A stretch of 64,000 bases of DNA from Nemophila menziesii (Eukaryota > Streptophyta > Magnoliopsida > Boraginales > Hydrophyllaceae). Position numbers and translations under genes: made by a program. Below, piece after piece: positions 33,511 through 45,187 of this stretch. The notes beneath the pieces are model-generated. The model made no database searches, was not told the origin of the DNA, and saw nothing but the letters and a program-made list of their open reading frames with translations. Numbering within the stretch: position 1 is the stretch's first letter; each line of letters begins with the position of its first letter. Location of the stretch: NCBI GenBank assembly GCA_029959085.1, contig JARWIR010000039.1, forward strand, positions 496,001-560,000, given 5' to 3'.

Positions 33511-33741
33511 GCTGTGGACTTCAATTTTTTCTCCGTTTTTCCATCGTTTGACCCCAAACTCATGACCATTATACCCCTGAAATCATCAAAAACAAACACC
33601 CTTCCTCATTTCTTAAAAATAAAACTAAAATAAACGAAAACTCTAACTAATATACACTACGGAAATTGAAATACTTAAACTAATATACAAGAAATTGGCT
33701 TTTGTTTAACGTCGTTAAGCTCGACGGGTTACCTCGTGCTT

Positions 33742-36700
33742 CTAAGGAGCTTCGAGGAGGTACATGACCTCTCCGGGATGTGGGTCTTTTGCACGATCGG
33801 TGTCCTCTCCTCCATGATAAATTTTTAAACGATGACCGTTCACCATGAATGTACGGTTCTCAAGTGGATGTTCTATCTCTATAGCTCCATGAGGTGTAAC
33901 CTTGGTTACAATGTAAGGACCCGACCACTTCGATCTTAATTTCCCCGGATAATTACTGAACTTCGAATTATATTTCAACACTCTTTGTCCCACTACAAAG
34001 TTCTTCTCTCGAATTCGATTATCGTGCCATCTTTTAGTATTTTCTTTATAAAGCTTAGCATTCTCATAAGCATGTAATCTAAATTCATCAAGTTCATTAA
34101 GTTTCATCATTCGATTCTCACCAGCTAGCGTAGGATCTAAATTTAACTTAGCAATAGCCCAATAGGCACCCATTTCAAGTTCAAGAGGTAAGTGACAAGC
34201 CTTACCATAAACCATTCGATACGGAGAAGCACCTACTGGGGTTTTGAAAGCAGTTCGATATGCCCAAAGTGCATCATCTAATTTCATGGACCAATCTTTT
34301 CTAGTAGGACTAACGGTTTTCTCTAGGATAGATTTTACCTCACGATTTGATACTTCGGCTTGACCATTGGCTTGTGGATGATAAGCGGTAGACACACGAT
34401 GTCTTACTCCATATTTCTCTAGAACAGTCTTCAAATACTTATTAACGAAATGAGTACCTCCATCGCTAATAATCACCCTTGGAGTTCCATGTCTAGTGAA
34501 AATATGTGATTTTAAGAACTTAATCACCACTCTAGAATCATTGGTTGGTAGAGCCACCGCTTCTACCCACTTAGACACGTAATCAACAGCTAATAAGATG
34601 TAGAGGTTACCATTTGACGGAACGAACGGACCCATAAAATCTATACCCCAAACATCAAATATTTCGACTTCTAATACATTATTACGTGGCATCTCATCCC
34701 TCTTGGATATGTTTCCGGTAAATTGGCATCTATTACATCGTTTAGTATATTCATGACAATCTTTTATAATAGAAGGCCAATAGAAACCAGATTGTAATAC
34801 CTTAGCAGCAGTTCGATCTCCTTTGAAATGTCCACCGTAAGGTGAATCATGACACCCAGCTATAATCGCCTCAATTTCTTCCTTGGCTACACATCTTCTT
34901 ACCATCTGATCAGCACACACTTTGTAGAGGAAAGGATCCTCCCAAAAGAATTGTCTTGCACGGTGAGCTAATCTTTTTCGCTCTTGATAAGTTGAACCTT
35001 CAGGGAAGGAACCACTTACCACTAAGTTTGCAATATCCGCGTACCAAGGAGCTTCATAATCACGGACAACGAATAAATTCTCATCCGGAAAATCTTCTCT
35101 AACTGCTTCAGTACCATTATTCAACTCTGAACCTTCCAACCTCGATAGATGATCTGCAACCTGATTCTCGCACCCTTTTCTATCCTTGATCTCTAAATCA
35201 AACTCTTGAAGCAATAACACCCATCTGATTAACCTTGGTTTAGCATCCTTCTTCTCCATAAGATATCGAATTGCTGAATGATCTGTATAAACAATAACTT
35301 TCGCTCCAAGAAGATAAGAGCGAAATTTATCGAATGAATACACAACCGCTAGCAACTCCTTTTCTGTAACTGTATAATTAATCTGAGCACCATTAAAAGT
35401 TTTACTAGCATAATAAATCGAATGAAAAACTTTTTCTTTTCTTTGTCCTAATACAGCTCCCATACATAAATCACTCGCATCACACATAACCTCAAACGGT
35501 AAATTCCAATCTGGAGGCACTACTATAGGAGCAGAAATAAGCTTTTCTTTAATTGCTTTGAAAGCCGCTAAACAAGCTTCATCAAAAAGGAATTTGGAAT
35601 CCTTTTCAAGTAAGTTGCATAACGGTTTCGCAATCTTAGAAAAATCTTTGATAAATCGCCTATAAAAGCCAGCATGGCCTAGAAAACTTCTTACCCCTTT
35701 AACAGAAACAGGAGGGGGAAGAGTTTTAATTACCTCAATCTTCGCTCTATCGACTTCCAATCCAACACTCGAAACTTTGTGACCCAGAACAATACCTTCG
35801 CGAACCATGAAATGACATTTCTCCCAGTTTAAGACCAAATCTGTTTCCTTGCATCTGATTAACACTTTCTCCAAATTGTCTAAGCACTTATCAAAATCAT
35901 CACCAAATACAGAGAAATCATCCATAAACACTTCAAGAAAGTTATCGATCATATCCCAGAAGATGGCCATCATGCATCTTTGAAAAGTAGCAGGAGCATT
36001 ACACAACCCAAATGGCATTCTACGATATGCAAAAGTACCAAAGGGGCATGTAAATGTTGTTTTATGTTGATCTTCTGGAGCCACGTAAATTTGATTATAC
36101 CCAGAATAACCATCCAAGAAGCAATAATACTCTCTTCCGGCTAATTTGTCTAACATCTGATCTATGAAGGGTAAAGGAAAATGATCTTTTCTGGTGGCCT
36201 TGTTCAGCTTTCTATAATCCATGCAAACTCTCCATCCAACTACCGTTCTTGAAGGAATCGCTTCATTTTTATCATTAAGAACTGTTGTCATTCCTCCCTT
36301 CTTTGGTACACACTGAACCGGACTCACCCATTCGCTACTTGAAATGGGATAAATAATCCCCACATCTAAAAGCTTGATCACCTCTTTCTTTACCACATCC
36401 TTCATAGCGGGCATTAATCTTCTTTGACCTTCAACTGAGCGTGCGTTAACATCTTCAAGTATGATTTTGTGTTGACAATAGGATGGACTAATGCCTTTGA
36501 TGTCAGCAATTGTCCAACCTATTGCTTCTTTGTTTGCTCTTAACACACGCAACAGTTTATCTTCTTGAGGACCTGTTAAATTAGCTGAAACAATAACAGG
36601 TAGAGTTTCATTAGTACCTAAATACGCATACCTCAAGTGTGCTGGCAGTGGTTTTTCTTCCAATTCCGGAGGAGATTCAATTGAAGGCTTCTTTTTAGGA

Positions 36701-39387
36701 ACAATCTCCCCCGGTTCTCTCACAGGTTCATAGGCAGGACGCCTATACTTCGGGTTTTCAGAATTTAGAGCTGCTATTGTTTCAGTAAGCTCTTCCAACA
36801 TCTCAGGTGAATCTAATGTTAAAGCAGCCTGCAAGATATCATCAAAATTTAAACAATTAAATACCTCTTGCGATGCTTGCTCTACTACATCCATTCTGAA
36901 GCAATCTTCCTGAGAGTCTGGGAATTTCATAGCTCGAAATACATTGAATTTCACTTCCTCATCTTGTATCCTCATTGTTAATTCGCCATTCTCTACATCG
37001 ATCAATGTTCTCCCTGTAGCTAGGAATGGTCTACCCAAGATAATGGGGACATTTCTATCTGCATTGTATTCAAGGATTACGAAATCAACAGGAAATATAA
37101 GTGTACCTGCCTTAACAAGAACATCCTCAATGCGGCCTTCAGGATGAGCAAGAGATCTGTCCGCCATTTGCAAGACCATAGAAGTGGGTCTTGCGTTTCC
37201 AATTTTTAGCTTATCAAATATCGACTTGGGCATCAAATTGATGCTAGCTCCCAAGTCACATAGCGCCTTTCCTTTCCATTCTTCCCCAATTGATATGGGA
37301 ATCGTGAAACTCCCTGGATCTACTAACTTCGGAGGTAATTTACTTTGGCAAATCGCGCTACACTCTTCTGGGAGACCAATCATCTCGTTATCACAATAGG
37401 GCCTTTTGTTAGTGAGGGCCCTCTTCAAAAACTTCGTATACTTCGGAATATCTCGAATCGCCTCAAGTAACGGGATATTAATACTTAGACCCTTCACTCT
37501 GTTAAAGAATTTCTGAAAATCACCCAAATCACCCTTTTTCTGAACTCGTGATGGAAACGGTGGTGGAGGGCGATTAATCACCATATCATCTTTCTTTTTC
37601 AGAACTTCTCGTGGTCTCACTATTTCTTCAACCTCACTCTCTTTCTCTTTCTCTTTCTCCACCACTTCCTTTTCTTTTCTTGGTACTTCTTTCTCTTTCA
37701 TAATGGGGAAAGGAGGGGGGGGAAGGTTCTTACCACTTCTCAATGTAACAGCATTACAATCTTCGCGTTGCTTCGGATTCTCAGTATCGCTAGGAAGTTG
37801 CCCTTGTGGGCGCTGATTCAGCTGTTTATTAATTTGGCTTAGCTGATTCTGGAAAATCTTCATATTCGCTTCAGCTGCGTTCTGACGTTCTAAGGCTTGT
37901 GTTTGAAGAGCAATTAAATTTTCAACGGTTTTCTGAAGGGTAACTACTCCTTCTTGTGGATGGGCAGGTAAGGCTTTTTGGTTTAAAGTTTCATCGTATG
38001 TATTCTGAGGAGTATTCTGAGGAGCTTGCCTTTGTACATAATTTCCCTGATTCTGTCCTCCTTGATAATTGTTGTGTGGTCTTGGATTATAGTTATTACC
38101 TTGGGGACGCGGCTGATATGCGTAGGTAGGATTGGCTGCCCCATTAGGATTTGAATATTGAAACCCAGGATGGTTTCTGTTAGGCTGATATCCATTACCA
38201 CTTGAATTGAAGTTACCTCTGTTGGACATGAACATCACGGATTCTTGGTTATTTGGACAACTTTCCTCATCATGATCATCTACCTGACAAATCGAACACA
38301 TATAAACCTCTTGTGCAGCATGCACAGCTACCTTCTTACCCGAAAATCCTTCTTTCACAGCTAAAGTAAGCTGTTTCAATTGTTGCTCAATAGTACTCTG
38401 AATCTTGTTTTCAAACGTAGCAAATTTCTCTTCCATATCAACATTATTCACTCCCTTAACCGGTGCTCTTACTGAATTCCACCCAACTTCATTCTTGACT
38501 GTTCTCTCTAAGATAATTTTAGCATGAGCGGGTTGAACTTGAAGAAAACCTGCACCACATAGCGTATCCAACTTCTCTCTTGACTTCCCATCAAGGCCTC
38601 TATAAAAGATCTTAAGCTGTTGTTGTTCTGAATACCCATGATTGGGAACTTTTCGTAAACACATCTGAAATCTTGTCCAACTCTTACCCAAAGTTTCTTC
38701 ATATTCTTGACGGAAATGCGTCAATTCTAATTCAGCATCTAACCTCATGTTACTTGGGTAATACCTGTCAAAGAACGCAATTTCTAATTGGTCCCAATTG
38801 GTGATCTTCGTAGGATCTTGCGTATCGTGCCATTCACTTGCTCCCTCAGTAACAAAGAACTTAAAAGCAGCAAAATACATCTGTTCCCTTGAGACCCCTT
38901 GTGTGATGTAAGAATCACATATCTGTTTGAATTTCTGTACTGCCCTGAGAGGATCTTCTGCTGGTCTACCACGAAAATTACCAAAATTCTGGAACTGAGC
39001 TAACATACCCGAATCTGGACGAAAACGTGGAACATTAATATCTGGAGCACCTACTCCTATAGCTGGAGCACGGAATGGAACTTCTGGAGGACCGTTAGTA
39101 AACCACGGATCATGATTCATCACTATTTGGACTGGAGCATTGGGATTTAGTGGTTGAACTGGAGGAATAACGCCCGGAGCTAAAGGTTGGCCATTTGCAT
39201 CTAGCTGGCCTTGTCCATTATTCTGTTGATTATTTTGAAGATTGATGTCTGCCATTCTGTTACTTAACTCTTCTACCTCTAAGGCTTCTCGTTCTCTTCT
39301 TCTCTTGTTCGCAAGTCTGATCAACGATTCTGGATTACTAAGGATCGGAGGTGTTGGCTCTAGATCCTTGAATAGCCTTCTTCGCAT
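33742..39387 (-). CDS. Intact gag-pol polyprotein of element C (1881 aa)
   Basis: A single frame from [11 protein letters not shown] to the stop. Domains in order, with approximate residues: retrotransposon gag 170-290 ([27 protein letters not shown]); CCHC knuckle near 360 ([14 protein letters not shown]); Asn/Gln-rich spacer; aspartic protease near 710 ([25 protein letters not shown]); RT with [10 protein letters not shown] near 1150; RNase H from about 1300 ([24 protein letters not shown]); integrase with HHCC zinc finger near 1511-1555, D near 1581 (WGIDFMGPF), D near 1640 (IISDGGTHF), E near 1676 ([10 protein letters not shown]); C-terminal SH3-like [10 protein letters not shown]. No frameshift separates gag and pol. 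All catalytic signatures look present. The protease uses D-L-G, usual in this lineage. Confidence 0.97.
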   Translation of the reverse strand: MRRRLFKDLEPTPPILSNPESLIRLANKRRREREALEVEELSNRMADINLQNNQQNNGQGQLDANGQPLAPGVIPPVQPLNPNAPVQIVMNHDPWFTNGPPEVPFRAPAIGVGAPDINVPRFRPDSGMLAQFQNFGNFRGRPAEDPLRAVQKFKQICDSYITQGVSREQMYFAAFKFFVTEGASEWHDTQDPTKITNWDQLEIAFFDRYYPSNMRLDAELELTHFRQEYEETLGKSWTRFQMCLRKVPNHGYSEQQQLKIFYRGLDGKSREKLDTLCGAGFLQVQPAHAKIILERTVKNEVGWNSVRAPVKGVNNVDMEEKFATFENKIQSTIEQQLKQLTLAVKEGFSGKKVAVHAAQEVYMCSICQVDDHDEESCPNNQESVMFMSNRGNFNSSGNGYQPNRNHPGFQYSNPNGAANPTYAYQPRPQGNNYNPRPHNNYQGGQNQGNYVQRQAPQNTPQNTYDETLNQKALPAHPQEGVVTLQKTVENLIALQTQALERQNAAEANMKIFQNQLSQINKQLNQRPQGQLPSDTENPKQREDCNAVTLRSGKNLPPPPFPIMKEKEVPRKEKEVVEKEKEKESEVEEIVRPREVLKKKDDMVINRPPPPFPSRVQKKGDLGDFQKFFNRVKGLSINIPLLEAIRDIPKYTKFLKRALTNKRPYCDNEMIGLPEECSAICQSKLPPKLVDPGSFTIPISIGEEWKGKALCDLGASINLMPKSIFDKLKIGNARPTSMVLQMADRSLAHPEGRIEDVLVKAGTLIFPVDFVILEYNADRNVPIILGRPFLATGRTLIDVENGELTMRIQDEEVKFNVFRAMKFPDSQEDCFRMDVVEQASQEVFNCLNFDDILQAALTLDSPEMLEELTETIAALNSENPKYRRPAYEPVREPGEIVPKKKPSIESPPELEEKPLPAHLRYAYLGTNETLPVIVSANLTGPQEDKLLRVLRANKEAIGWTIADIKGISPSYCQHKIILEDVNARSVEGQRRLMPAMKDVVKKEVIKLLDVGIIYPISSSEWVSPVQCVPKKGGMTTVLNDKNEAIPSRTVVGWRVCMDYRKLNKATRKDHFPLPFIDQMLDKLAGREYYCFLDGYSGYNQIYVAPEDQHKTTFTCPFGTFAYRRMPFGLCNAPATFQRCMMAIFWDMIDNFLEVFMDDFSVFGDDFDKCLDNLEKVLIRCKETDLVLNWEKCHFMVREGIVLGHKVSSVGLEVDRAKIEVIKTLPPPVSVKGVRSFLGHAGFYRRFIKDFSKIAKPLCNLLEKDSKFLFDEACLAAFKAIKEKLISAPIVVPPDWNLPFEVMCDASDLCMGAVLGQRKEKVFHSIYYASKTFNGAQINYTVTEKELLAVVYSFDKFRSYLLGAKVIVYTDHSAIRYLMEKKDAKPRLIRWVLLLQEFDLEIKDRKGCENQVADHLSRLEGSELNNGTEAVREDFPDENLFVVRDYEAPWYADIANLVVSGSFPEGSTYQERKRLAHRARQFFWEDPFLYKVCADQMVRRCVAKEEIEAIIAGCHDSPYGGHFKGDRTAAKVLQSGFYWPSIIKDCHEYTKRCNRCQFTGNISKRDEMPRNNVLEVEIFDVWGIDFMGPFVPSNGNLYILLAVDYVSKWVEAVALPTNDSRVVIKFLKSHIFTRHGTPRVIISDGGTHFVNKYLKTVLEKYGVRHRVSTAYHPQANGQAEVSNREVKSILEKTVSPTRKDWSMKLDDALWAYRTAFKTPVGASPYRMVYGKACHLPLELEMGAYWAIAKLNLDPTLAGENRMMKLNELDEFRLHAYENAKLYKENTKRWHDNRIREKNFVVGQRVLKYNSKFSNYPGKLRSKWSGPYIVTKVTPHGAIEIEHPLENRTFMVNGHRLKIYHGGEDTDRAKDPHPGEVMYLLEAP

Positions 39388-39493
39388 ACACCAAACCTAA
39401 AAACCTGAAAAGAAACTAAACAAAAAGCGTAAAACTGATAAAATAAAAATGCACTTATCACTAAAGGATAAACACCGTGGTCACACGCTACCG

Positions 39494-39511
39494 TCCCCGG
39501 CAGCGGCGCCA
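39494..39511 (-). other. Primer-binding site of element C
   Basis: TCCCCGGCAGCGGCGCCA on the plus strand, 6 nt from the 5' LTR. Same tRNA-Asp-like site as in A, B and P. Confidence 0.8.
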
Positions 39512-39517
39512 AAAACT

Positions 39518-41084
39518 TGGTGGTCCTTTGTGTGTTCTAAAAATAAATGCAAATGATAATCGAACCACAACCGCAAGTGTACGGTTGTCCCAAGTAGTAA
39601 TTCTGATAAATCAGATTCGTTCCAAGGACGGAATGGTTGATCACAATGTCTAGCAAATAGTGATTGATGCACTTAATAAAATAAAAGACAATAATATGTT
39701 TGTTTGGTTTTTGTTATTAAAGCTAAAGAATGAAAGACAAATATGAAATATGCAAATAAAAGCTAATACGCAAGTAAAATGATTTAAAACGCAATATGAG
39801 AAGTAGTACTTGAGAACGCAAGGATCCTCCCTATCCTATTTCTTAACTTATGTTGTTTAAGGGCTAAATTAGTCAATTACAATGGTCGGGATTCTAATAT
39901 CCTTATACCCCCGTCAGGGTGGACTATAAGGCGATCCTAAAGTGTCACTAGTCCCGTCAGGGTAAATATGATCCACCGTTGGATGATTAAGTGTTATTAC
40001 CTCATTGGCCCTAGGATTAGCTAAGCTCGTCAGAATCATTAACTTCTATCCTAGATTGAATAAATAGTTCCGTATTTAAACCCCCCGTCAGGATGATCCA
40101 ATTGCCACTTATTGGAATAGCCTAAATACTATTACCTGTTCCTAGTTCATGACGCTAAAAACAGTAAACATTCATAATTTATCGAAAAGAGTAAAAGCCC
40201 TAATTTAGTTTAATTCATTAAAAACCCAAATTCAACATTCGTTAATTAATAGGAATTGGGATTCACCCATTGTTTGTTCTCAAGCACTAAATAAAACTTA
40301 GCTCATATAAAAAAGAAACACGAAATTAAAATTAAAGGAATTCATATTGTTTACGGAATTAAAAAGATAAAAGAACCTAATTTCCGGAATCGGAATGACT
40401 ACGAACGGAGATATAGACCCTCTCCAGCTCTTGTAGCTTCTTCTCCTTCCTTCAGTTGCTTCTCTCTGGTGTTTTTTTAATCTTACAGAATGTGAATTGT
40501 ATGTAAAATAGAAGTCAAGGGCTGATTTGATAGGTGGAAATTCGGACTTGGACCTAGGCTTTTAATTAAATGAAATATAAAAGGCCCAAGTCCACTAACT
40601 TAGCCCAAAATCCCGTAACTGCTGATATACCTTCACTAAAACAGCTTTTCCCGATGCGTTACAACTCCGATTGACCTCATTCCAGTTGCTAAAGTTCCGT
40701 AATTCGATAAGGAATGATTTCTCTTCAAAGGTCAACAGCTAGATCATCGCTTAAGCACCTCGAAATCAGCAATCTATGGCCTGGAAAATGGATTTTCAGC
40801 TCTAAAAATAATATCTTCGGGATTTCTTTTCAAGTCTTGACTCTATCTTTTGATCTTTGACTTTCTCCTTGGATTCCTCTTCTAGCTAACATCTTAAACC
40901 TGTAAAATATTCACTAAAAATACCAATATTACGCGCAAAAGCTTAATAAATCAAAAATGCTAGAATTAAAAGAGGAAAATCATATTATTGCATATTTAGT
41001 CCAAAAGTCTATCGAAATGATTAAATAAACACCAAAAATGATGTCTCCTAAGGGTCGAAAATAAGAACATTTAAGGAGACATCA
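39518..41084 (-). repeat. 5' LTR of element C
   Basis: 1567 bp, partner of 28303-29869. Differences seen by eye: A/G near 40352, C/T near 40458, and T to G at 40529 within the TATA box. Confidence 0.95.
40526..40532 (-). promoter_or_regulatory. Altered TATA box in the 5' LTR of element C
   Basis: The sense strand reads CTATCAAAT where the 3' LTR has CTATAAAAT (complement around 29311-29317). The change at 40529 removes the TATA core in the copy that would drive genomic RNA. Confidence 0.65.
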
Positions 41085-41477
41085 CATACCCGGATCGGGT
41101 CTAAATTTGATATTCGGAATCTCAGGAGGGCGGTAACCGATGGGTTGAACATGGAATGGGACATTAAAGCCAGGTAGATCTTGTTCAACTCGGTTCTGTT
41201 GATTATTAAGGTTGTTATTCCCATTACCTCCTCCTGCTGGTAGCTGTACTCCTTCTTGTCCACCAAGTGGTAGCTCTTGTTGTTGTCCACCTTGTTGGTT
41301 ATTCTGCACTCCACCGAGTGGTGGCCCAAGTGGTGGATCTTGACGTAATCCTCCTCCAACTGGTGGGTCTCGTTGGGATGCCATGACTCTTCTCAAGGCT
41401 CTTTCCTCACGAACTCGTTTGTTGTAAGGTTTGAAGCTCCTCTCAGGCTCCGATAAGGGAGGCCAAGAATTAAACAC
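41085..41477 (-). pseudogene. gag N-terminus of element B, cut off by C
   Basis: 131 codons from MFNSWPPLSEPERSF to RPDPGM, rich in Pro, Gly, Gln and Asn. The frame continues in the B gag at 28302. The N-terminus is unlike the [11 protein letters not shown] head of A and C, so the B gag comes from a different subfamily. Element C is inserted between Met-like RPDPGM and LNQFQSFG. Confidence 0.8.
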
Positions 41478-41612
41478 TATGAAACCTGAAAAAGACTAAA
41501 GCAAACCCAAGCGTAAATCTGGAAAAATAAAAACTAAACCAAAAACTGAAAAGTAAAACTAATTAAAAACTAAAACTCGAAATAGATAACCCACACGCTA
41601 ACGAGACACAAG

Positions 41613-41630
41613 TCCCCGGCAGCGGCGCCA
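41613..41630 (-). other. Primer-binding site of element B
   Basis: TCCCCGGCAGCGGCGCCA on the plus strand, 6 nt from the 5' LTR start at 41637. Confidence 0.8.
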
Positions 41631-41636
41631 AAAACT

Positions 41637-43172
41637 TGGTGTCGCCTAGGGTGTGATAAAAATAAGATCAATTTAAGTATGAAAAACTATGCACTCTCAC
41701 CCTAGACAGGCACAGTACTGCAAGTATTACAGGACGTATGCAAGTTTTAATTATAAGTAGAGTTCGTTCTCAGGGACTTAAGTGTGTTAATCGCGTGAGA
41801 ATAAATAACGAGTAAAAGTAAATAATTAAAAGACAGAAAATAAAGCAAATAGAATTCGAGAATAAGAATTAAAACTAATTAAAACTAGGAAAATAAAGAA
41901 ATAAAGTAAAAGATTAAGAATATGAGATGAGAAGTATAGCTTAGGTTTTGCTAGTATGCACTAATCCTTCTAATTCTATCTATAAATCTAGTTCATAAGG
42001 GAGAATATTAGCTCTTGGTAATACTTAGTCAGGATTCTAAATTCCCCAAGCTTAGACCTTGAGAGCGACTAAGGGGGCTACGTCACAACCAAGAAGTGAT
42101 TTCAAATAGGGTTATCAAACGCCACTAAGGCCCTAAGCAAATACTGCAATCTTGGTGATACGGTGGTTAAAACAAACCCTAATGACTATCTAGTTAGAAG
42201 TATGTTTTGTCAGAACTGCTATCGACACTAGACATTATGTGGTGGTTCAATAGTTAAACACCCTGTCAAGGAGACCATCTAACTACTCTTAAAACAATCC
42301 TAAAGTGATCAATTCTAGGAAAGACATTAAATCAAAACACATAAGCAAATATAAAGTAAGTAGCTAATATCAGATTAAAACATATACTTCCCAAAGAAAC
42401 TTAGATAGAAGAATTAGAATTCATAGATTATACATATGCAAAACCCAAGCTATGGGAGGTTTAGTTCATACCTGATGGAAATAAACTAAAAGAAATTACA
42501 AAAGACATCATCTTGCTCTCTACAATAAATTGGAAGAATAAAACCTTAAGAACTAATTACTATAAGGCAAGGATGATTTACAAGTGATATAAGGGTGTAT
42601 TTATAGGTGTTTAGAAGACCTAATTCGTTTTCTTGAGGAATAGTTAAGGTAATGGACTTCTAGCTCAACTCAAATTCGTATGGAAATAAAGATAAACACT
42701 GCTGCACCGTTTTGAGTGTATCTTCTTCGTTATTGGTCCGATTTTGCTCCACAAGATACCAAAAGTATCGCAACAAAATTATCTAGGCCCTTTAGAAGGA
42801 AATTTCCAAATTCGGCCTATTGCTTAGGTAAAAACACCAATCTTTAGACGAGTGTGCAGAATCCCAGATTTAGGCAGCTTTTCCTTTTCCATCTTTTTAG
42901 CTTTTATTTCCTTTTCTCCAATTACCATGCTAATCTCTTTCCATAAGTTGTTGTCTTTGACTTCGACTCTAATTAATCTCCATAATTATCTTTAAAGCTA
43001 TATACTAAATAAACAATTAAACCCAATATGCTCTAAAAATATTATTTCTACAAATCAAGACACAAAATAGGAAAGTGCACTAAAACTCAAGAAAATCGAC
43101 ATTATTGACTTCTAAAACACTAAAAATGATGTCTCATCCTAACATAAATCTATCACAAATGAGGAGACATCA
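41637..43172 (-). repeat. 5' LTR of element B
   Basis: 1536 bp; partner of 20358-21894. Ends GGAGACATCA, followed by the duplication ACTCT at 43173-43177. TATAAATAC occurs on the sense strand near 42600. Confidence 0.95.
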
Positions 43173-43177
43173 ACTCT

Positions 43178-45054
43178 ATTAAAGAATTTCTGAAAATCAC
43201 CCAAATCACCCTTTTTCTGAACTCGAGATGGAAACGGTGGTGGAGGGCGATTAATCACCATATCATCTTTCTTTTTCGGAACTTCCCTCGGTCTTTCTAT
43301 TTCTTCAACCTCACTATCTTTTTCATTCTCTTTCTCTTTCTCAATCACTTCCTTTTCTTTTCTTGGAACTTCTTTCTCTTTCATAACGGGAAAAGGAGGT
43401 GGAGGAAGGTTCTTACCACTTCTTAATGTAACAGCCTTGCATTCTTCACGTTGTGCTGGATTTTCTGTATCGCTAGGAAGTTGCCCTTGTGGATGCTGAT
43501 TTAGCTGTTTATTAATTTGACTTAGCTGATTCTGGAAAATCTTCATATTTGCTTCAGCTGCGTTCTGACGTTCCATAGCTTGTGTTTGAAGAGCAATCAA
43601 ATTTTCAACGGTTTTCTGAAGGGTAACTACTCCTTCTTGTGGATGGGCAGGTAAAGCTTTCTGGTTTAAATTCTCATCGTAGGTATTATGAGGAGCTTGT
43701 CTTTGTGCATAATTGTTTTGATTCTGTCCTCCTTGATAATTGTTGTGTGGTCTTGGATTATAGTTGTTGCCTTGAGGACGCGGCTGATACGCGTAAGTAG
43801 GATTTGCTGCCCCATTAGGATTTGAGTATTAAACCCAGGATGGTTTCTGTTAGGCTGATATCCATTACCACTTGAATTGAAATTACCTCTATTGGACATA
43901 AACATCACTGATTCTTGGTTATTCGGATAATTTTCCTCATCATGATCATCTACCTTACAAATTGAACACATATACACCTCTTGTGCAGCATGCACAGCTA
44001 TCTTCTTACTCGAAAAACCTTCTTTTACAGCTAGAGTAAGCTGCTTCAATTGTTGCTCTATGGTATTCTGAATCTTATTCTCAAGCGTAGCAAATTTCTC
44101 TTCCATGTCAACATTATTCACTCCTTTAACCGGTGTTCTTATTGAGTTCCACCCAACTTCATTCTTGACGGTTCTCTCTAAAATGATCTTAGCATGAGCG
44201 GGTTGAACTTGCAGAAAACCTGCACCACATAGCGTATCCAATTTCTCTCTCGAAGTTCCATCAAGGCCTCTATAAAAGATCTTTAACTGTTGTTGTTCTG
44301 AAAAGCCATGATTGGGAACTTTACGCAAACACATCTGAAATCTTGTCCAACTCTTACCCACAGTTTCATCATATTCTTGACGGAAATGCGTCAATTCTAA
44401 TTCAGCATCTAACCTCATGTTACTTGGGTAATACCTGTCAAAGAAAGCAATTTCTAATTGGTCCCAATTAGTAATCTTCGTGGGATCTTGCGTATCGTGC
44501 CATTCACTCGCTCCATCAATAACAAAGAATTTAAAAGCCGCAAAATACATCTGTTCCCTCGAAACTCCTTGTGTGATATAAGAATCACATATCTGTTTAA
44601 ACTTCTGTACTGCTCTAAGCGGATCTTCTGATGGTCTACCACGAAAATTTCCAAAATTTTGGAATTGAGCTAACATACCCGAATCAGGACGGAATCTCGG
44701 AACATCTATATCTGGAGCACCTACTCCTATAGCAGGAGCACGGAATGGAACTTCTGGAGGACCATTAGTAAACCACGGATCTTGATTCATCACTATCTGA
44801 ACTTGAGGATTAGGATTTAGTGGTTGAACTGGAGGAATAACGCCTGGAGCTAAAGGTTGGCCATTTGCATCTAGCTGGCCTTGTCCATTATTCTGTTGAC
44901 CATTAAGATTGATATTCTCCATTCTGTTACTTAACTCTTCTACTTCTAAAGCTTCTCATTCTCTTCTTCTTCTGTTAGCAAGTCTGATCAACGATTCTGG
45001 ATTACTAAGGATCGGAGGTGTTGGCTCTAGATCCTTGAATAGCCTTCTTCGCAT
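43178..45054 (-). pseudogene. gag of element A, with stop and frameshift
   Basis: Aligned along its length with gag of C. Starts [11 protein letters not shown] at 45054. A CGA to TGA change near 44957 makes a stop about 33 codons in. A one-base deletion near 43829 shifts the frame after NHPGF. The gag domain ([13 protein letters not shown]) and knuckle region are readable, but the last two knuckle residues are altered (EENY where C has EESC). The frame is cut at 43178 by element B. Confidence 0.9.
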
Positions 45055-45163
45055 ACACCAAACCTAAAAACCTGAAAAAGCTAACAAACAAAAAGCGTAA
45101 AACTGATAAAATAAAATAAATGCACTATCACTAAAGGATAAACACCGTGGTCACACGCTACCG

Positions 45164-45181
45164 TCCCCGGCAGCGGCGCCA
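45164..45181 (-). other. Primer-binding site of element A
   Basis: TCCCCGGCAGCGGCGCCA on the plus strand, 6 nt from the 5' LTR at 45188. Confidence 0.8.
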
Positions 45182-45187
45182 AAAACT

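Larger units (their letters stand above)
28303..41084 (-). mobile_element. Element C: complete, young autonomous gypsy (Athila-like) element
   Basis: 12,782 bp with 1567-bp LTRs (28303-29869 and 39518-41084) and the perfect duplication CATAC at 28298-28302 and 41085-41089, inside gag of B. Three LTR differences were found by eye. PBS, gag-pol (1881 codons), env-like ORF (443 codons) and PPT are all present and open. It is structurally a candidate for an autonomous source element, although its 5' LTR TATA box is altered. Confidence 0.97.
20358..43172 (-). mobile_element. Element B: non-autonomous gypsy element nested in A and interrupted by C
   Basis: LTRs 20358-21894 (3', 1537 bp) and 41637-43172 (5', 1536 bp); TSD ACTCT at 20353-20357 and 43173-43177 inside gag-pol of A. 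Without C it would be about 10.03 kb. It encoded gag, a protease joined to the integrase tail, and an env-like protein, but no RT, RNase H or integrase core. About 18 LTR differences were counted by eye. Its LTRs belong to the same family as P. Confidence 0.95.

Noticed and set aside
36944..37399. Plus-strand open frames opposite the protease of C (also 19801-20004)
   Set aside because: Antisense shadows of the conserved gag-pol frame.
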